Part shown: in pieces, positions 45,901 to 55,923 of the stretch
Layout: each line of letters opens with the position of its first letter
How positions within the stretch are numbered: the stretch's first letter is position 1
Assembly: GCA_013122435.1 (NCBI GenBank)
Contig: WYDT01000011.1
Span: 1-64,000 of the forward strand
Origin: Chloroflexi bacterium AL-N1
GTDB taxonomy: Bacteria; Chloroflexota; Chloroflexia; Chloroflexales; Roseiflexaceae
Direction: 5' to 3'
DNA length: 64,000 nt
Program-made: the position numbers and the translations under genes
Notes under the pieces: generated by a model
Told to the model about the DNA's origin: nothing
Databases searched by the model: none
The model's input: only the letters and a program-made list of their open reading frames with translations

Positions 45901-46641
45901 CTAAATATCAATCGTAAATGATCCCAACATTCTATCTGCATACAAACCTAATGATGTAAGTTTGTAATAGTAATTGTCACCGGCAACATAATAAAATTGA
46001 TTTGGAGCTAACTGAATGGGCAAACTCACCACATAACCTTGATAATCCCCGACCTCAACCGCATCACGTGTGCTACCAGATAGCGTTACATTGCTATCAA
46101 TCCACTGTTCAAACGACATGTCAGATGGTACCTCAAAAATGTCAATAGCAAATTGAGGAGGCTGTAAATTAGCGGTCTCACTCTGTGCAAGCATAATGTC
46201 TTGAAAATGAAAGCTGTGTGTTATTGACGTAGCCTCATGTGTTGAATTATCTGCTGTGTCGATCACCACATAGGTATTTGGATACTCAATGGAAAAACCA
46301 AATGATGGATTAGCATAGGTCAGCCATTCAGTGGGCTGACGGATCATGTCTTCTGAGTTGCGTTCATCGGGGGATTGTGGAGGTGAACTTGGCAGAGAAC
46401 CTGGAATAATACCTGAGTCATTATAATCAGATGAAGACGTAGTATCGTCTGGTGTGTTCATCGTAATGTCTCCTGTTGGTGTTGTAAGTGGTACCAGTGC
46501 TTGAGTTAAAGATGTTGGTGTTGCACGCGCTAATGATTGAGGTGCATCTACATGTACCTGAGCAGATGGTGGGCCTCCACATCCTATTGATACGATTGCA
46601 ATGAAAATACTACTGGCAAAACAAGCCCCTATACGAAACAT
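45901..46641 (-). CDS. Lipoprotein with PsbP-like C-terminal domain
   Basis: The 246-residue protein has a signal peptide with a lipobox-like VSIGC ending at Cys21. A Ser/Thr/Pro-rich linker of about 80 residues follows. The C-terminal domain begins TYANPSFGFSIEYPNTYVV, a pattern seen in PsbP-like and related lipoprotein domains, and ends LGSFTIDI. It is expected on the outer face of the membrane. Function unknown. Confidence 0.72.
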   Translation of the reverse strand: MFRIGACFASSIFIAIVSIGCGGPPSAQVHVDAPQSLARATPTSLTQALVPLTTPTGDITMNTPDDTTSSSDYNDSGIIPGSLPSSPPQSPDERNSEDMIRQPTEWLTYANPSFGFSIEYPNTYVVIDTADNSTHEATSITHSFHFQDIMLAQSETANLQPPQFAIDIFEVPSDMSFEQWIDSNVTLSGSTRDAVEVGDYQGYVVSLPIQLAPNQFYYVAGDNYYYKLTSLGLYADRMLGSFTIDI

Positions 46642-47311
46642 GATACGCTCCTGCTAATTAACAAATTCTTGATGGCAATATAAAGCATTGTTTATGTATA
46701 AACGAATAACGAGTAGAAGAAGTTCCCAGATCTGGTAGATTCAAAAATATATACTAACTATGTAATGTTAATCTCCACAACACTATCTTAATTATTAATG
46801 AGACCAATATCACATACAACACAGGAGTATGCTTCCCCCAAACACTTATTATTACCTACTGGCCATAGAAGGCCAGTAGCAATTTTCCCTGATATTTTCG
46901 ACAAAGAGATGAGGTACGCAGACCTATCTTGTTAAATTGTATATGTAAATAGATATTGCCAAAAAAAATAATGCATCTTTTTATTTATCTATGTTCATAT
47001 TATTTACTGTTTTCACATGAAGTGGTAAATTAGTATTAATCACTATTTGAAGTATAAATACTATACCACGTATGTATATAAGTTGTTATGTTTTATTAAA
47101 CATGAATGAGCAGTTATGTATTGGAGCCCATCTCAACATAATGTCTCATAACCAATATCACATCGCATATATGTGGATGAAGGAGGTAACGAACCCACAG
47201 ACTCATACTATTTCAAAGGTATAATTTTTGGAACAGTGGTAATTATAGCGTTCGAACTGACTTTGTATTAAAAGATTCTATGTATATGTACAAATAGGAG
47301 GAACACACCCT
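46642..47311. other. Leader of the first protease copy
   Basis: About 670 AT-rich bases with a hairpin at 46856-46879, an isolated AAGGAGGT at 47180-47187 and AGGAGGA directly before the protease ATG. Much of it is similar to 48650-49125. No gene is seen. Confidence 0.6.
46856..46879 (+). terminator. Hairpin upstream of the protease copy
   Basis: CTACTGGCC-ATAGAA-GGCCAGTAG is a 9-bp perfect stem followed by CAATTTT. No gene ends before it on the plus strand, so it may terminate a short RNA or act as a leader element. A shorter hairpin occurs at the matching place before the second copy (48658-48677). Confidence 0.55.
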
Positions 47312-48293
47312 ATGCATAAGACACACACTGTACGCTCACTCATGTTCGCTATCATTCTGGTTCTTTCACTTGGTCTGGCCAGTATCACCAATGCGACTGG
47401 GAAAGATCGCCCTGATGCCAACAGCGAAGGATTTATCGCATCATCTGACAGTGATGTAACGGTAGTTGCTACACGCGAATGGACAGTTGGAGGAAATGGA
47501 CAATGCACAACCTATGTCTCCTCCATTAGCAACAGATATGACAACCTTACCAGAGATAACTACCTCAATGCCTACACCAGATGGTCCAGCAGGTAGCATC
47601 CCTGGAACCCTTCCCAGTGACGTAACTACAGACGACATTGGGTTGTTAGCGAGTGGTGAAGTCAGTTTCTACAGCAGTTACCCATATAGTGCTGTTGGGA
47701 AGATCTTCTTCCAACAAGGTGGTGGAAGCTTTAGCTGCTCGGGCGCTGTCATCAAGAGTAACGAGATCTGGACCGCCGGACATTGTGTACATGCAGGGAA
47801 TGGTAAGCCCAATGGATGGTCTACCAACATGGTACTTGTGCCACAGTACCGCGACGGAAGCGCACCCTGTGGCCAGTGGAATATTGACAATTTAGTCGCA
47901 CCGAATGCCTGGGTTAATGGTGGAGATAATGACCAAGATTTTGCGAAAGGGCGTGTTAGCAACCCTAACACTGGATGTACGGGTATGCTCGGGTTTGCTT
48001 TTAATCAATCATATAGCCAGAATTTCCTGGCTGTAGGCTACCCTGGCAATATCGGTGGAGGTCAGCGCATGATCTTTTGTAGCAACCCACTCAAACGAAC
48101 GCTTAGTGGAAATCCATCTCCCTACAGCATCGACTGTCCGATGACGCAGGGCTCCAGTGGTGGCCCATACATTATCAATAACAGTTCGCTTAATGGGAAC
48201 GTAAGTTTTGGTATACCATCTGTCTTCCCCAATGAGGTATTTTCGCCTTACTTTGGTAATGAAGCTAAAGGTCTTTACGATTTTAGCTTCTAA
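47312..48293 (+). pseudogene. Secreted trypsin-like protease, copy 1, one-base insertion
   Basis: The gene starts MHKTHTVRSLMFAIILVLSL (signal peptide) at 47312 with AGGAGGA upstream. It is homologous to copy 2 at 49126. An extra G at 47489-47490 (GTTGGAGGAAATGG against GTTGAGGAAATGG in copy 2) moves the protein into another frame, which then runs to 48293. That frame carries the catalytic TAGHCVHAG, NDQDFA and GSSGGPYII segments. Removing one G would restore about 326 residues. The insertion is the only lesion, so the copy is freshly broken, phase-variable or a sequencing error. Confidence 0.82.
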
Positions 48294-49125
48294 GTTTAGC
48301 ATATAGAACGATATCGAACTGCGTGGATATACTCCACGCAGTTTTCCATTCTTCAAAACACGCAATGACAGCAAGAAATATCAGACCTTAACTATCGACC
48401 AAACTATTCACTCGGGATTTGGCAAGAAAAGCTAACTCGTAGCTGGGTAACCATTCAAAACCAGCACAACCAATCACTATTTACTGCATTAACACTCCAT
48501 AGCTGATTTCGCCAACACAATTAAAAAATATCTAGTAACTATCTCCAGGTTATGATCCACACTACCATCTTTGTTACTGAATAAGATCTATAGACAAGAA
48601 GCTTCGCTCATAACAAGATGCTTATCAGCAATCAGTTATAGCACTAACCTTATTAGCTATTCTGGCCAAAGAGAATAAGCATACCCATCTATTTTATTAA
48701 ATTTCCATACACAAAACAGCATGATCAAGGGATATTTTATTGTATACTTTTACACCCATGCAATTTATACAAAATGTACTATTGACTAAATACGGCCAAT
48801 ATAGTAAATTACAATTAATCAGTTAGAAAGTAGAAATACTATATTCGATATATATCTAGAAGTTACTGTGTTTTAGTAAATATGTATGAGTGATTATATC
48901 TTGAAGCCCACTCAGGGCAAGCACTCGTAGTTAAAGCACGCCAGATATATGTGGATTAAGGAGGTGATTATTACATAATCATAGCACAGTCTTACTACAT
49001 GTAATTTTTACAACATTCGATTGTAAAAGTATATCTGGTTATTGTGACTATAGCATCTGGACTGATTTTGCATCGAAGGATTCTATGTATACTTTTGAAA
49101 TGTACAAATAGGAGGGACACACCCT
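48294..49125. other. Leader of the second protease copy
   Basis: About 830 AT-rich bases. They hold the copy 1 terminator, the hairpin at 48658-48677 (TATTCT/AGAATA), an isolated AAGGAGGT at 48958-48965 and AGGAGG before the copy 2 ATG. No gene is seen. Confidence 0.6.
48317..48347 (+). terminator. Terminator of protease copy 1
   Basis: AACTGCGTGGA-TATAC-TCCACGCAGTT forms an 11-bp perfect stem followed by TTCC, 24 bases past the stop. The same stem occurs after copy 2. Confidence 0.85.
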
Positions 49126-50109
49126 ATGCGTAAGACACACACTGTACGCTCACTCATGTTCGCTATCATTCTGGTTCTTTCACTTGGTCTGGCCAGTATC
49201 ACCAATGCGACTGGGAAAGATCGCCCTGATGCCAACGACGAAGGATTTATCGCATCATCAGATGATGGTGTAACTACAGCGGCTGTGTTTGAATGGACAG
49301 TTGAGGAAATGGAAAATGCGAAGCCTTATCCCGTTCAATCAGTGGTAGGTACGACCACACTCCCAGAGTTAAATGCCCCTGTGCCTGATGGACCAGCAGG
49401 CAGTATTGCTGGAACCCTTCCCAGCGACACAGCTACTGACGACATTGGATTACTCTCAAATGGCGAAGTCGGCTCATACGGGAGTTACCCATACAGTGCT
49501 GTTGGCAAAATCTTCTTCCGACAAGGTGGTGGAAGCTTTGTTTGCTCGGGCGCTGTCATCAAGAGTAACGAGATCTGGACCGCCGGACATTGTGTACATG
49601 CAGGGAATGGTAGTTCCAGTGGATGGTCTACCAACGTGGTATTTGTGCCACAATACCGCAATGGAAGCGCACCCTGTGGCCAGTGGAGCGTCACACAACT
49701 GGTTACTTCTTCCGATTGGTATAACAATGGCAACCCGAATGGTTTAGATAACGATTACGCTAAGGGCCGTGTTAGCAACCCTAACACAGGCTGTACAGGA
49801 ACTCTCGGCTTTGCTTTCAATCAATCATACAGCCAAAACTTCCTGGCTGTAGGCTACCCTGCTGGTTCACCCTACAATGGCGAACGCATGATCTTCTGTA
49901 GTGAGCCATTCAAGCGGACATATATTGGAAGTCCAGCTACCTTTAGCATCAACTGTCCCATGACAGGTGGTTCCAGTGGCGGCCCATACATTATCAATAA
50001 TAATTCGCTTAATGGGAATGTAAGTTTTGGTACCGGATTGTATCCGAATGAATTATTCTCTCCTTACTTTGGTAGCGGCGCCAAAGGACTATACGATTAT
50101 AGTTTCTAG
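49126..50109 (+). CDS. Secreted trypsin-like serine protease, copy 2
   Basis: The 327-residue protein has a signal peptide (about 1-29) and a propeptide of about 80 residues. The trypsin-like catalytic domain starts near residue 115. The probable triad is His155 (TAGHC), Asp208 or Asp210 (LDNDYA) and Ser284 (GGSSGGP). Cys140/Cys156 and Cys258/Cys277 could form disulfides. It resembles the exported glutamyl-endopeptidase-like S1/S1B group. AGGAGGG upstream fixes the ATG. It is a near-copy of the gene at 47312. The exact cleavage specificity is unknown. Confidence 0.87.
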   Translation: MRKTHTVRSLMFAIILVLSLGLASITNATGKDRPDANDEGFIASSDDGVTTAAVFEWTVEEMENAKPYPVQSVVGTTTLPELNAPVPDGPAGSIAGTLPSDTATDDIGLLSNGEVGSYGSYPYSAVGKIFFRQGGGSFVCSGAVIKSNEIWTAGHCVHAGNGSSSGWSTNVVFVPQYRNGSAPCGQWSVTQLVTSSDWYNNGNPNGLDNDYAKGRVSNPNTGCTGTLGFAFNQSYSQNFLAVGYPAGSPYNGERMIFCSEPFKRTYIGSPATFSINCPMTGGSSGGPYIINNNSLNGNVSFGTGLYPNELFSPYFGSGAKGLYDYSF

Positions 50110-50134
50110 GTTCCCTGCAGCGTATACGATGAAG

Positions 50135-50165
50135 AACTGCGTGGAGTATATCCACGCAGTTTTTT
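50135..50165. terminator. Bidirectional terminator after protease copy 2
   Basis: AACTGCGTGGA-GTATA-TCCACGCAGTT is an 11-bp perfect stem followed by TTTT on the plus strand, 25 bases past the protease stop. It lies between convergent genes and could serve the minus-strand gene ending at 50187. Confidence 0.9.
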
Positions 50166-50186
50166 CGATCCTTCTGAAAAAGGGAA

Positions 50187-50888
50187 CTAAGTATCAACAG
50201 AACTGTACACTCGTGACTTGGCAATGGGGACTGCTATGGTATGTACAGTCACTCTGGAGGAGTTAAGTTGTGGAACATCTGCAGGTACTGCATCAGGCTC
50301 ATCCTGTTCTTGTGTCTGACCCAAATCATAAGCAACAAGCAATGAGTCAAGCCATAATGCTACCTGTGGCATTCCTCGACGTATAAGCGTATGGTGAATA
50401 AGCAAATAGCTTTCTACCGGTAAAGCTGCACAACTCGCGAGCAAGACTGTTAAATCGTGGCAATAACGTAGATGTAATGACGCAGGAATACTGTGCCATG
50501 GGGATGAGCGGTCAATATTATAGCCATCGAGCAGCGCGTACAATCGTTGAATGGCTTCTGATGCGCTACGCCATGCCGCAGCAAGTACCTCCAGACAACG
50601 TGAAGTCAACACCGTCGTCAGACGAGTCATTGCCTGAATATTGGTCCCATACATCATCGCTGTGGAATCGAAGCCAATTATCAGGATCCAGTTCTGCTGC
50701 CACGCAAATCGATATCGCCATCTTTCCGATTGCCCCCAAGGGTGCTGTTGTGCAGCACCGTCAAGGGTAGATACAATATGCTCTAAAGTGGATAAGGGGA
50801 TGCCCAACCCACTGGGCGACAAAAGATCCGCGAGTGAAACCGAGGAAATGGTTTGATGTACCATGTCCGATTGCACATGCCGCAACAT
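50187..50888 (-). CDS. Unrecognised cytosolic protein
   Basis: The frame is open from 50930. The ATG at 50888 (MLRHVQSDMVHQTISSV) has AAAGGCGG seven bases upstream and is preferred, giving 233 residues. I do not recognise the family. It contains a WRYRFAWQQNWILIIGFDST segment that could be a sensor or roadblock-like beta strand, then a long helical stretch with three Cys and an acidic run (EQDEPDAVPADVPQ). It has no signal peptide. It faces the protease across a shared terminator. Confidence 0.65.
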   Translation of the reverse strand: MLRHVQSDMVHQTISSVSLADLLSPSGLGIPLSTLEHIVSTLDGAAQQHPWGQSERWRYRFAWQQNWILIIGFDSTAMMYGTNIQAMTRLTTVLTSRCLEVLAAAWRSASEAIQRLYALLDGYNIDRSSPWHSIPASLHLRYCHDLTVLLASCAALPVESYLLIHHTLIRRGMPQVALWLDSLLVAYDLGQTQEQDEPDAVPADVPQLNSSRVTVHTIAVPIAKSRVYSSVDT

Positions 50889-51154
50889 CGTACAGCCGCC
50901 TTTCACATCACATAAGATCGGTGAACCCATATCTAATCATTCATAAAACGTGGATTTCATTACATAGTATACTATATACTATCGTAGAGAGCAACTACCT
51001 CTTCCTGTTTTCAGCCAATCATCATAGCTTTGTCATGCCTGTCAAAATGTACCATGACTGATAATAATACACACAAAAGATTTAAGATTGCAGGTATAAT
51101 CGTACATAGAAATATCCACAACAACCTATTGTTTGAAACTGAGGAATATCATTT

Positions 51155-51784
51155 ATGGCTGATCAAACATCAATCGCTTCACCTACTACTATAGATTTCT
51201 ATTTTGATCCGGTTTGTCCATGGGCATGGCGCACCTCGCTGTGGATACGTGCGGTGATGCAAGTCCGTCCACTTCAGGTGACCTGGCGCTTCCTGAGCTT
51301 GCAAGCGGTCAACAAGGGCAAAGAGACTCTCAAGGAATCTCATTTTCGGAGTGCACCCGGATTTCGAACTATGGCCTTATTGCGTCGTCAATACCCCGCA
51401 CAGGAAGCAAACACATATATTGATCAACTCTATCTAGCACTTGGTCAAGCGGCCCATGATCGCAAAGAAGATATTGGGCAAACCACCATTGTTGAAGCGG
51501 CGCTTGAATCAACACAGCTTGACCCATCCTTGGTAAACGCTGCATTAGACGATCCCACAACACTTGACGAAGTCATTCAATCACACGAACAGATTGTGGC
51601 TAGGGGTGGTTTTGGAGTACCAACACTCGTCCTGGTTGATGCTACTGGCAAACCGCTTGAAAAACCAGGTTTCGGCCCGGTCCTTGATCAGGTACCACAA
51701 GGCGAAGATGCTGGCCAATTATGGGACCGAGTCGTGTGGCTTTTGCAACGGCCTGAATTTTTTGAATTGAAGCGTAGTCGATAA
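51155..51784 (+). CDS. DsbA-family thioredoxin-fold protein (Rv2466c-like)
   Basis: The 209-residue protein starts with a thioredoxin-fold strand TIDFYFDPVCPWAWRTSLWI, in which Cys21-Pro-Trp-Ala replaces the usual Cys-x-x-Cys. The C-terminal part has the cis-Pro loop FGVPTLVLVDA. A single active-site Cys fits thiol-dependent nitroreductase/glutathione-transferase-like members such as the Rv2466c group, more than oxidising DsbA. No signal peptide is seen, so it is cytosolic. The thiol partner is unknown. Confidence 0.84.
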   Translation: MADQTSIASPTTIDFYFDPVCPWAWRTSLWIRAVMQVRPLQVTWRFLSLQAVNKGKETLKESHFRSAPGFRTMALLRRQYPAQEANTYIDQLYLALGQAAHDRKEDIGQTTIVEAALESTQLDPSLVNAALDDPTTLDEVIQSHEQIVARGGFGVPTLVLVDATGKPLEKPGFGPVLDQVPQGEDAGQLWDRVVWLLQRPEFFELKRSR

Positions 51785-51987
51785 ACGGTATCCAGAATCA
51801 TGAAACAAGAGCACGATCAACAATGGACAGATCTCAAACATCGCTATCCTCTTGGTCATACATCCTGGAGAAAAGCGCTCGATCATAAATCATTTGACAC
51901 ATCTATTTATCGCGATCACAACAAGCAGTTAGGTTTAGGTTGGCTTGGCGAAGTTGCTCACACACAGCCTGTCAGGGATAAGGTCTG

Positions 51988-52578
51988 CTAGAGCATTCCT
52001 TTGGTGCTTGGAATGGCCCCCTCGAGACGATCATCAATCTTTGTGGCCATATCCAACGCACGACCGAAAGCTTTGAACAGTGCCTCAACTTTGTGATGGT
52101 CATTACGACCATAGAGCACACGTGCGTGCAGATTGAGACGGCCATGCATGGCAATACTTTCAAACAAATGCTCAATTAGGTCTGTTCCTAATTGGCCCAC
52201 ACGGGGAGTTACAAAGGCGGCGTCTACCACACAATAAGGGCGACCACTGAGATCGACCGCTACAAAACCCAGTGTTTCATCCATCGGTACATAACTATGT
52301 GCCGTACGAACCAAACCACGCCGCTCCCCAAGAGCACGATCTAAAGCACTGCCAAGGCAAATACACACATCTTCCGCAGTATGATGCTCATCGATATGAA
52401 GATCGCCAACTGCACGAACCTGAAGATCAAAAAGACCATGTTTGGCAAATAAACACAACATATGGTCAAGGAATCCCACACCTGTTGCGACCTCTGCCAC
52501 ACCCGAGCCATCGAGATTAAGTGTAAACGTGATATCCGTTTCTCCAGTTTGACGGGCAATGGTCGCCGTTCGAGACAT
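51988..52578 (-). CDS. hisB: Imidazoleglycerol-phosphate dehydratase
   Basis: The 196-residue protein catalyses the sixth step of histidine synthesis. It has [16 protein letters not shown] and [14 protein letters not shown] in the first half and [19 protein letters not shown] and [19 protein letters not shown] in the second, which supply the Mn-binding His and Glu residues. It is the stand-alone dehydratase with no phosphatase domain. Its start overlaps the S41 protease stop by one base, so it is translated with that gene. No other his gene is in the window. Confidence 0.95.
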   Translation of the reverse strand: MSRTATIARQTGETDITFTLNLDGSGVAEVATGVGFLDHMLCLFAKHGLFDLQVRAVGDLHIDEHHTAEDVCICLGSALDRALGERRGLVRTAHSYVPMDETLGFVAVDLSGRPYCVVDAAFVTPRVGQLGTDLIEHLFESIAMHGRLNLHARVLYGRNDHHKVEALFKAFGRALDMATKIDDRLEGAIPSTKGML

Positions 52579-54089
52579 TACTTTGGGCCTCCACCTAATA
52601 CGTGTAATGCTTCAAGCAGTTGGGGATCGTCTTCTTCACTATAATGCTTCCAGTTCACATCAATCACGACATCTGGCTGTACCCCCACACCTTCCAGATT
52701 TACATCGTTCTGTAAGCGAAAGCCTTCTTGTGCAAGCCACAATCGTGAGCCATCCGATAGGGCGTGTGTATAAATAGTTTCTGTATTCCCTGCCGAAGGT
52801 GTACCAACCACATATGCACCTGCTTCATGTTGCAGAATAGCCGCCATCACCTCAGCGTATGAGGCTGTCCCTTCATCAACGACAACAACCATAGGCAGAC
52901 CTCGTAAATCTGGTCCTGCTGGCGCTGATACGACCAACGGCTGAATTTCATTATTCTGGCTAAAAAATTTCCCGACCTGACCACGCACGAAATGTCCGAG
53001 TACACCTGACAGCACATGTCGCCAGCCCCCAGGATTACCACGCAAGTCCAGAATTAAACCATTTAATTCCCCAGCAGCAACCAACTCGGTCAATACACCA
53101 TTGACCTGTTCGTCCATATCGTTAACCCAGAGCGTCGAGACCCACACATAACCAATCCCGCCAGGGAAAGAACGCGAGTAGGGTACGATACGTCCTTGCA
53201 CCGCTTTACGTTCCAGCACTACATCACGCGGTTTTTCACCTGGGCGTAACATATTGAGGCGCACAGTCGATCCCTGGGGGCCTTCAAGGTTGCCATGTTC
53301 ATAATGATATGGCTCACCATCTACCGCAATGATCCGATCACGTGGACGCAATCCAGCTAATGCTGCCGGGCTATCGGGAAACACAAGTTGGATCAATGCT
53401 CCATCGGAAGCGGGCATGGTAACAATGCCAATCCCTACCGAGGAATCGTGTCCACTTACCACTTGATCTTCATCAACTGCTTCAGCAGGTGGCAAGAAAC
53501 GTGAGTGTTGATCATCTAAAAGCCCAACCATCTGAGAAACTTCGGCATAAAACTCAGTATCCTGATTTACATCATCAATCCGTATCGCATATTCAGCATA
53601 GACACTGTTCCAATCAACACCATTAAAATCAGCATATAGGTAATTCGATTGAATGATTCCCCACACCTCTGTAAAAACGGCGCGACGCTCTTCAATGGAC
53701 ATCACTTCTGGTGTTGGTGTATATGTCGGCATTGGCGTCACCGTCGGGGTGGGTGGGATCGCCGTCAGCGTGCGAGTTGGTATTGAGTCGCGCTCAGGTG
53801 CTGCAGTATGTGTAGGTGCTAATGCGACAACCTGAGTCGTTATGGGGAAGTCGGTAGCAGCTGAAGACGGCCCTACAGAAACCTGTGGGAGATAGATCGT
53901 TTTTGGTGTGTTGGCTTCCGTTGATGGTGTTGTGGTAGCAACATCGGCAGAACTATTACGATAGTTAGGGACACAGGCTCCCAGTAAAAAGATCAGTACA
54001 AGACAACTTGTACTTGTGCGGATCAATGGTGTGGTTCCTCGTCGTGGAAATATCTTTTTATGTAAATTTGCAGACAGTGGTTTGTCCAC
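52578..54089 (-). CDS. Lipid-anchored S41 C-terminal-processing-type protease
   Basis: The 503-residue protein has a signal peptide with lipobox ending LLGAC at Cys39, then a Ser/Thr/Pro-rich linker to about 120. A PDZ domain lies near 215-290 ([19 protein letters not shown]) and the S41 catalytic domain follows ([26 protein letters not shown]). The probable catalytic Ser is in [17 protein letters not shown]. The Lys of the classic bacterial Ser-Lys dyad (G-x-x-x-x-G-K) is not seen; the position reads [14 protein letters not shown]. It may use another base or be inactive. It starts one base after the transpeptidase stop. Confidence 0.84.
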   Translation of the reverse strand: MDKPLSANLHKKIFPRRGTTPLIRTSTSCLVLIFLLGACVPNYRNSSADVATTTPSTEANTPKTIYLPQVSVGPSSAATDFPITTQVVALAPTHTAAPERDSIPTRTLTAIPPTPTVTPMPTYTPTPEVMSIEERRAVFTEVWGIIQSNYLYADFNGVDWNSVYAEYAIRIDDVNQDTEFYAEVSQMVGLLDDQHSRFLPPAEAVDEDQVVSGHDSSVGIGIVTMPASDGALIQLVFPDSPAALAGLRPRDRIIAVDGEPYHYEHGNLEGPQGSTVRLNMLRPGEKPRDVVLERKAVQGRIVPYSRSFPGGIGYVWVSTLWVNDMDEQVNGVLTELVAAGELNGLILDLRGNPGGWRHVLSGVLGHFVRGQVGKFFSQNNEIQPLVVSAPAGPDLRGLPMVVVVDEGTASYAEVMAAILQHEAGAYVVGTPSAGNTETIYTHALSDGSRLWLAQEGFRLQNDVNLEGVGVQPDVVIDVNWKHYSEEDDPQLLEALHVLGGGPK

Positions 54090-54090
54090 A

Positions 54091-55809
54091 TCAATTCTCC
54101 AGATTGAATGCAGTAGCGAGTACTTCCCCAGCTAATTGTGCTCCAACTGAAGAGCCTTCACCACCACTTTCAACCATGACAGCTACAGCATAGCGTGGCT
54201 CATCCACAGGGGCAAGTGCGATAAACCATGCATGGGGAACAGTTCCAGGGCCATGTTCAGCCGTACCAGACTTACCGGCCACCAAGGCGACATTAGGGTT
54301 CACTTGTTGTGCTGCCGTACCAAAACCATATTCAACACCAGCGCGCATATCTGCACGCAGCGTTGCCGCCGTCGCTGACGACATGGCCCGCCGAATGACC
54401 CGTGAACCACGTGCGGTGACAAGCGTCCCATCAAAGCGTGTAATGCGCTCAACCAGATACGGTTCAAGCATCACACCATCGTTAGCCACTGCCACAGTCA
54501 TCATGGCCATTTGCAATGGTGTCACCAACAGTTGGCCTTGCCCATACCCAGTATCAGCCAGAGCCGCTTGACGATTGAGAAAGCCCGGCTCAACATACAG
54601 TAGACTCGGTGCAGTTGGAAGATCGGTAAAGCGCTGATAGTTGATCGGTGCTTCTTGTGGCGTATACACATCAAATTTACGAGCCATCTCGATGAATAGA
54701 TCTGGTCCCAAACGCATCGCATACTCAGCAAATGCTGTATTGCACGAATACGCATAGACGCGTTCCAGATCAGAAGGATCACCGGTAAAGTTTTGCAGAT
54801 CGTCCAGCGCATTAACAACCGGTGGTGCACCTACTTCTGTGGTTCGTGTGTTAGGGCAATCTATATCATTCGGACTGGCAACATGTGCGTGTTCAAGCAC
54901 TGCAATAGCTGTAAGCGTTTTGAATATGGACCCAGGTGGATACACACCCTGCGTAGGGCGGTTGAGCAATGGCTGGCCTGCCACATCACCATTGATTTGT
55001 GTCCAGTAATCAGCAACACGGGCATTTTCCGCATCACGATCAGGTGCTGATGGATTAAACGCAATTCCACGTGGATCAAACGTAGGAGCGCTTGCCATTG
55101 CAAGTATCGCACCTGTTTCTGCATCCAGAACGACGACCGAACCAGGACGACCATTTAAGCTTTGGGTCGCCGCAGCTTGCAAACGTGCATCAATAGTCAG
55201 ATGGACATTATCACCAATGCGTTGCTGGCCCAAAAGTGCCGATTGGATGTGTCCGTAAATATCCAGTTCACCACTTAGATAATCATGATAGGAGGCTTCG
55301 ATACCGCTATGACTGAATCGGTGGCTAAAAAACCCTACAACATTACCAAATGCAGATGGATCAAACTGGGCTTCAATAGGGTAGGTTCTCCACGCAAAAC
55401 CATTAATCATCTGGGTATCTACAATCACAGTAGCATTACGATCGAGAATTTTCCCTCGTTGCACACGCTGAGTCTGCAGGACCGGGCGCACATTCCCGAT
55501 AGCCTGTCCTGTCTGTTGATCGATATACACATAGTCGTAGAAATCATCAGCACGTACGAATTGCTGCCGCAAGAGTTGTAGGGCCAGTAGCATAAAACTA
55601 ACCCCCACCACCACGCCTAATTGTTGCACACTCCGCGCCATGCCACGCGGTTGTTGGGGTAAAGACAGACGTACAGCGATAAGTAAAAATGGTGCGGCTA
55701 ACCAGAGTAATAAGAGCCAACGAATATCCTGCTCAACTGGCTGGATAAGACCATAAGCGATCAGTACGATGACTACAATAATACAGGCAACGCGAGCAAA
55801 TCGATGCAT
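54091..55809 (-). CDS. Class B-like penicillin-binding transpeptidase
   Basis: The 572-residue protein begins with two or three hydrophobic helices, then a dimerisation-like domain and the transpeptidase domain. The catalytic motifs are intact: S294-IFK (PGSIFKTLT), S355-CN (YSCNTAFAEYA) and K513-SG (AGKSGTAEHG). Layout fits the FtsI/PBP2 group or FtsI-like penicillin-binding proteins. It crosslinks peptidoglycan. It overlaps in transcription with S41 protease and hisB (1 and 0 base gaps), a dense three-gene operon. The N-terminal extra helices resemble an FtsW-linked form but no SEDS gene is present. Confidence 0.9.
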   Translation of the reverse strand: MHRFARVACIIVVIVLIAYGLIQPVEQDIRWLLLLWLAAPFLLIAVRLSLPQQPRGMARSVQQLGVVVGVSFMLLALQLLRQQFVRADDFYDYVYIDQQTGQAIGNVRPVLQTQRVQRGKILDRNATVIVDTQMINGFAWRTYPIEAQFDPSAFGNVVGFFSHRFSHSGIEASYHDYLSGELDIYGHIQSALLGQQRIGDNVHLTIDARLQAAATQSLNGRPGSVVVLDAETGAILAMASAPTFDPRGIAFNPSAPDRDAENARVADYWTQINGDVAGQPLLNRPTQGVYPPGSIFKTLTAIAVLEHAHVASPNDIDCPNTRTTEVGAPPVVNALDDLQNFTGDPSDLERVYAYSCNTAFAEYAMRLGPDLFIEMARKFDVYTPQEAPINYQRFTDLPTAPSLLYVEPGFLNRQAALADTGYGQGQLLVTPLQMAMMTVAVANDGVMLEPYLVERITRFDGTLVTARGSRVIRRAMSSATAATLRADMRAGVEYGFGTAAQQVNPNVALVAGKSGTAEHGPGTVPHAWFIALAPVDEPRYAVAVMVESGGEGSSVGAQLAGEVLATAFNLEN

Positions 55810-55923
55810 TGAAATTGGTAACCTTATGTTGTTTCTTTACCAGAAATGCATTATAGCGCAAATGCAGTCCGTTGGAAATAACGAAAGAAAGGAAAAGGTG
55901 GAGGTGCTCTGTTACAGATAGCT

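Larger units (their letters stand above)
46856..50165 (+). repeat. Tandem duplication of a protease gene with leader and terminator
   Basis: Unit 1 covers about 46856-48343 and unit 2 about 48658-50165. Each contains a hairpin, an isolated AAGGAGGT, a ribosome site, a trypsin-like gene and a terminator with nearly identical stem (AACTGCGTGGA). The first 120 bases of the two genes are almost identical; the leaders have diverged more. Confidence 0.85.

Noticed and set aside
51800-51991. 63-residue plus-strand ORF after the DsbA-like gene
   Set aside because: It has no convincing ribosome site, overlaps the end of hisB by four bases on the other strand and matches no family; it may be leftover sequence.
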